Of a stretch of DNA of 36,323 nt, positions 33,274 to 36,323 are shown in pieces (the first letter of the stretch is position 1; each line of letters starts with the position of its first letter). Source of the DNA: Hymenoscyphus infarciens (lineage: Eukaryota; Ascomycota; Leotiomycetes; Helotiales; Helotiaceae). Position numbers and translations under genes: made by a program. Below the pieces are notes generated by a model. That model was not told the origin of the DNA and searched no databases. It was given only the letters and a program-made list of their open reading frames with translations. The stretch lies in contig LLCB01000443.1 of the NCBI GenBank assembly GCA_001414345.1, positions 1 to 36,323 on the forward strand, given 5' to 3'.

Positions 33274-33412
33274 GTCGCTGAGAATTCAGAGGCTAGTCGC
33301 TAAGTTTCAAGGGTCGGTCGCTGGGTTTTAGAATAGCTAAGTTTCAGCGAATGGGTCGCTGGAAATCAGGGTGGTAGCGCTAAATTCCAGGCATGGGTTG
33401 TTAGAATCCAGC
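33274..33412. repeat. Degenerate minisatellite, about seven units of 19-22 bases
   Basis: Successive units begin gtcgctgagaattcag, gtcgctaagtttcaag, gtcgctgggttttag, gctaagtttcag, gtcgctggaaatcag, gcgctaaattccag and gttgttagaatccag. The theme is GTCGCT, a purine run, then TT(T/C)CAG with a G-rich tail. Not in a coding frame. Confidence 0.7.
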
Positions 33413-35068
33413 CTGCCAGGCCAGGATTGTGATCGCTAAACCAAATTTCAGACTCAAAACACAACAGCGCGCGCAATCTTCAGCACTAAACGTCGGACTT
33501 TAAGTGTGCCCAAGACTCGATTTCGTCACTGTTTTAGACTGCGACGGCCTTTGAGAGAGTAAATGGGCTAAAAGCTCAAAGTGTGTTCAGCTGAGAAGTT
33601 TGTTCGCCAGCTATGGCGACGTGAACAACTGGCACTGTCACGGGGTCCAAAGTAAGGCATGCGCCACAATACATCGTGGCTTACGCCTAAGACCACGGTC
33701 TTTCCATGGTTTGACAATGTGGCCTTGATATTACTTTAAGGAACTAAGTCATTTTCGCGTGGTCTTACCAAACATGTCTAAAGGCTTTTAGGTAAAGGTT
33801 CTTTCCCTTTAAAAAAACCACTTATCTCTCAGACAAAAGTCCGAATTTTCGCCTAAGCAGGACCCATAAGACTAACAAAACATCCAAAAGACACGAGAAA
33901 AATGTACAAAAAACATGGAGCAAATCTCGGACTGCTAAGAAACACTTAGATAGAGCCTTAGCTATTTGGATCGTTGCGTTGTGGTTTTGATTAAGATGTG
34001 AAACCAAGTTTTCAAGGGAGAGTGACAGGCGACTCCACTAAATCTACACACCTATTCACTACAACGTTCAACAACACGACGTAGACAACTCGTAAAAACC
34101 AATGGAAAAATATGAGTAAATGTAGACAGTTCCAGTTGGATCGGGCTTTTTGTAGATTTGCGGTAAGTTATGCACGCTGCGAGAAGCTAAATACTACAAG
34201 CGGTGACGATATATAGTAGCGATTGCGCCAAACCTTTTTATTAAATAGATCATCCAGAAACCCCCTGGAGTAACAAGTCTTATCCTGGAAACTGCAACAA
34301 GCTAGAGAGGTCTCGGAATTACTGTTCTTCCAAAACGAGATCTAAATTTTGCAACGTAGCCTTGGCGTACAATCTTCAAGCACAACACCTATTTCAACAA
34401 CTTGTCAGAAACATTTGCTTACCACTTTAATCAGAGCTGATACAGCGCTGGTTTCTCAACTCCACAAGAAGACAGGGTAACGGACGTCACCCCTACATCC
34501 CCTCTTACAAAACAATAACAATACGTCCAAAGGATATCAGAAGAGAACATAAAAAGTCCGGAATCGACCTATAATAGCGAATTGAAAATAGAATAATATT
34601 ACTTTTATTTTAGTCTCGCTATTAGGCTTCATTCTTAAGTTGCGGGTACAAAATGGGGCGTTCTTTCCGCCATCTATGTTTTCTCATGTTCATCGTCCTT
34701 TTCGTGTTTTTTAATTACCAATTTCTACCTCAATTCCACAAAGAGTTCTAAGCAAATAACATTTAAGGAGGCCTAGACCAAGCCTTGTTTATAGGTTCTT
34801 CTCGTTTAATATCTACACTCACTCGTCATTCCTTACTAGTAAACTTATAAGGCTTTCTTTAAAGTCGTCTCAATTAATTATCTACAATCCAAGAATGTTT
34901 AGCCAATCACTACCTTAATTTCCTCAAATATTTTCCAACAATGACTCTTCATCGAAAACATCTAGTAGAATCAGCTATTCTTTTAAACCTTCTCTGTCAA
35001 GAGATTTAGCTCCTTCAAAGTATTTCGAGCAAATAAGAAGCAAATAGTATTATACACGAACAATCCCC
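33413..35068. other. Non-coding stretch, origin unclear
   Basis: Moderately AT-rich DNA with short open frames only (largest about 60 codons). Short hairpins occur (for example gccac/gtggc at about 33661-33682). No transposase, tRNA or other RNA signature is convincing. Confidence 0.45.
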
Positions 35069-35649
35069 CTATTCGCCATCGCTCTCAGTCTCCAGAGCCT
35101 TAGCGCATCGCAAATATAGTTCCTTTACTTCCTTCTCAGACCATCCAAGCATAATCTCCTCTCCTTCATCCCTCAGATTCTCTACTTAATACTCGATATA
35201 TTCACGCCACGCCTGAACTTTGCGAGGAAAGCTCTTAGAATAGCGACTCATAATCATGGCTTTACTAGTCAGCCCTAGTCCACCTCCACTCTCAACGAAA
35301 TTCACGTTTATCTCGAGCAGGCCAGGAATAAGAGCGCTCCAATCTTCTGCTTCATAGCGAGACATCTTAGCGGCGGACTCGGCTGAGGCTAGACCGTCTT
35401 CTAGTGTAGCTGTTAACTCCCGCGCTCTCTTTCCTCCTAATTTCGTTGTTGGTTTTACTCCCAGAGACAACAACCTAGATCAAAAGTTGACGCATGTTGG
35501 TTACCATGATCGGACCGCGGAGGTCGTTACTTACTATGCCAGTTTTTGGAATAGAACAAGTTCTACGGTACCGCTGTCGCTGCCGCCGGTGCAGACACTC
35601 CTTCCATCGGGTCGCTGGCCCCTTAGGCGCGAGTGCTTGAAGAGGCCAT
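35069..35649 (-). pseudogene. Dead gene with RIP-type nonsense codons, family not recognised
   Basis: Reading begins at an ATG at 35649 (MASSSTRA) and meets TAA (35625-35623). The same frame continues (GASDPMEGVSAPAAATAVP) to a TAG (35565-35563) and on through NLFYSKNW. After a splice-like or frameshifted junction near 35474-35540, a stop-free stretch follows (ARELTATLEDGLASAESAAK, then SRYEAEDWSALIPGL and FPRKVQAWREYIEY) to a TAA at 35188-35186. It then continues as VENLRDEGEEIMLGWSEKEV and ends DGE-TAG at 35071-35069. All three internal stops are TAA or TAG, just what C-to-T change at CpA makes of Gln codons. I do not recognise the protein; a transposon gag-like or accessory ORF is possible. 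Confidence 0.6.
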
Positions 35650-35886
35650 GGTCGAGACTAATTAGGCTTGCTTAGAAGCCTACAGGTGCGCAACCGACCG
35701 TGGGCGTACCGTGGTAGTTTAGTGATTTATAGTTAGAGCTATGCTTGTCGGGACTAAGGCATCAACACTTCACCTCCCGCAAACCACCTTAACCTCGATA
35801 TCTACCCTACGTCTCAACACAAGTCTAACAGGAACCACAAATATACCGCAGAACTTCCACTATCTTCGAGACCTCGAGGTTATTAA

Positions 35887-36114
35887 CTAGCCCACCTTAT
35901 TACCTTCTTAAACCCTCAATTCTTCTCTTCCTCCGACGACGGCGCCCTCGATTTAATATATCACTCTCTAACCTACTAGCAGCTTTCCACGCAAAACGCC
36001 CCAGGTTTTAACAGGAAATTGATCAACTTTAGTATTACAAGGAAGGTAACTTCAATATACGTAGATTTATAGCAGAAGAGGATACAAAATGGCAGGAAAT
36101 TAAGGAAACTGTAA
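35887..36114 (+). pseudogene. Second degenerate frame with TAG codons
   Basis: One frame (positions 35941, 35944 and so on) reads like protein (SSSDDGALDLIYHSL, then QLSTQNAPGFNRKLINFS) across TAG at 35977-35979 and TAG at 36070-36072, ending at TAA 36112-36114. Each TAG precedes CAG, and both could derive from CAG. Weak evidence; it may be the relic of another transposon-borne gene. The last 200 bases of the window are AT-rich with nothing else visible. Confidence 0.28.
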
Positions 36115-36294
36115 ATATAGCAATAGGAGCATTAAGAACCCTTTTATTTTGCTCTTAGCCCTCACTTAATGTTTTTTTCCTTCACTTTTTATAATAGAAA
36201 TTAGCCAGCTCCCTCGTCTTAGAGCTTAGAGAGAGGAGGAACGTTCTATTAGTTGTTTCAATTTCTTTTACCGCTTATTACAAGTATTATTAAG

Positions 36295-36323
36295 AATAAT
36301 AATAATAATAATAATAATAATAA
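36295..36323. repeat. AAT microsatellite at the window end
   Basis: About nine uninterrupted aat units reaching the last base; the true length is cut off by the window. Confidence 0.9.

Noticed and set aside
33600..33740. tRNA-like or other structured RNA near short hairpins
   Set aside because: The stems are only about five bases, and no cloverleaf, anticodon arm or A/B box arrangement fits.
1..36323. CRISPR array, bacterial operons or ribosome-binding sites
   Set aside because: The gene structure is eukaryotic with spliceosomal introns; the tandem repeats found lack the uniform repeat-spacer pattern.

Overview
This window looks like nuclear DNA from a filamentous ascomycete (Pezizomycotina). 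The genes carry many short introns of about 45-90 bases with GTAAGT/GTGAGT-type donors. A highly reducing polyketide synthase lies next to its tailoring and transport genes, and the gene-rich DNA is interrupted by long, very AT-rich, TpA-dominated tracts of the kind produced by repeat-induced point mutation (RIP). The organism call is inference; I cannot name a species.

Layout. 1-560: AT-rich repeat wasteland. 646-1100: a 45-base palindrome and a broken gene relic. 2510-9740 (minus strand): a full-length ABC multidrug-type exporter (18 exons, 1413 aa by my splice model) and an FSH1-family serine hydrolase of the LovG type (4 exons, 269 aa). 9741-11604: a divergent promoter region with a 10-base triple repeat and a 14-base palindrome. 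11605-19169 (plus strand): a highly reducing polyketide synthase (14 exons, 2265 aa; KS-AT-DH-ER-KR-ACP, no methyltransferase). Together these form a compact metabolite cluster: the synthase builds a reduced chain, the hydrolase probably releases or edits it, and the ABC pump probably exports it. No pathway regulator, P450 or trans-acting ER is visible here.

19400-27500: about 8 kb of AT-rich, degenerate repeats, with two MITE-like elements, several tandem and inverted repeats, and one intact small gene island at 21004-21600. 27829-31762 (minus strand): four more small cysteine-rich genes. With the island gene these make five related genes encoding paired zinc-ribbon-like proteins without signal peptides, in two subfamilies. 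The first two share a promoter with a TATA box and an inverted TGTGAATAA/TTATTCACA pair. One of them carries a 32-residue poly-glutamate tract from a trinucleotide-like expansion. I do not recognise this family; it is the most novel content of the window.

31763-36323: mostly non-coding, with a degenerate GTCGCT minisatellite and two dead genes. In the dead genes, nearly all in-frame stops are TAA or TAG where CAA or CAG would be expected, as RIP would leave them.
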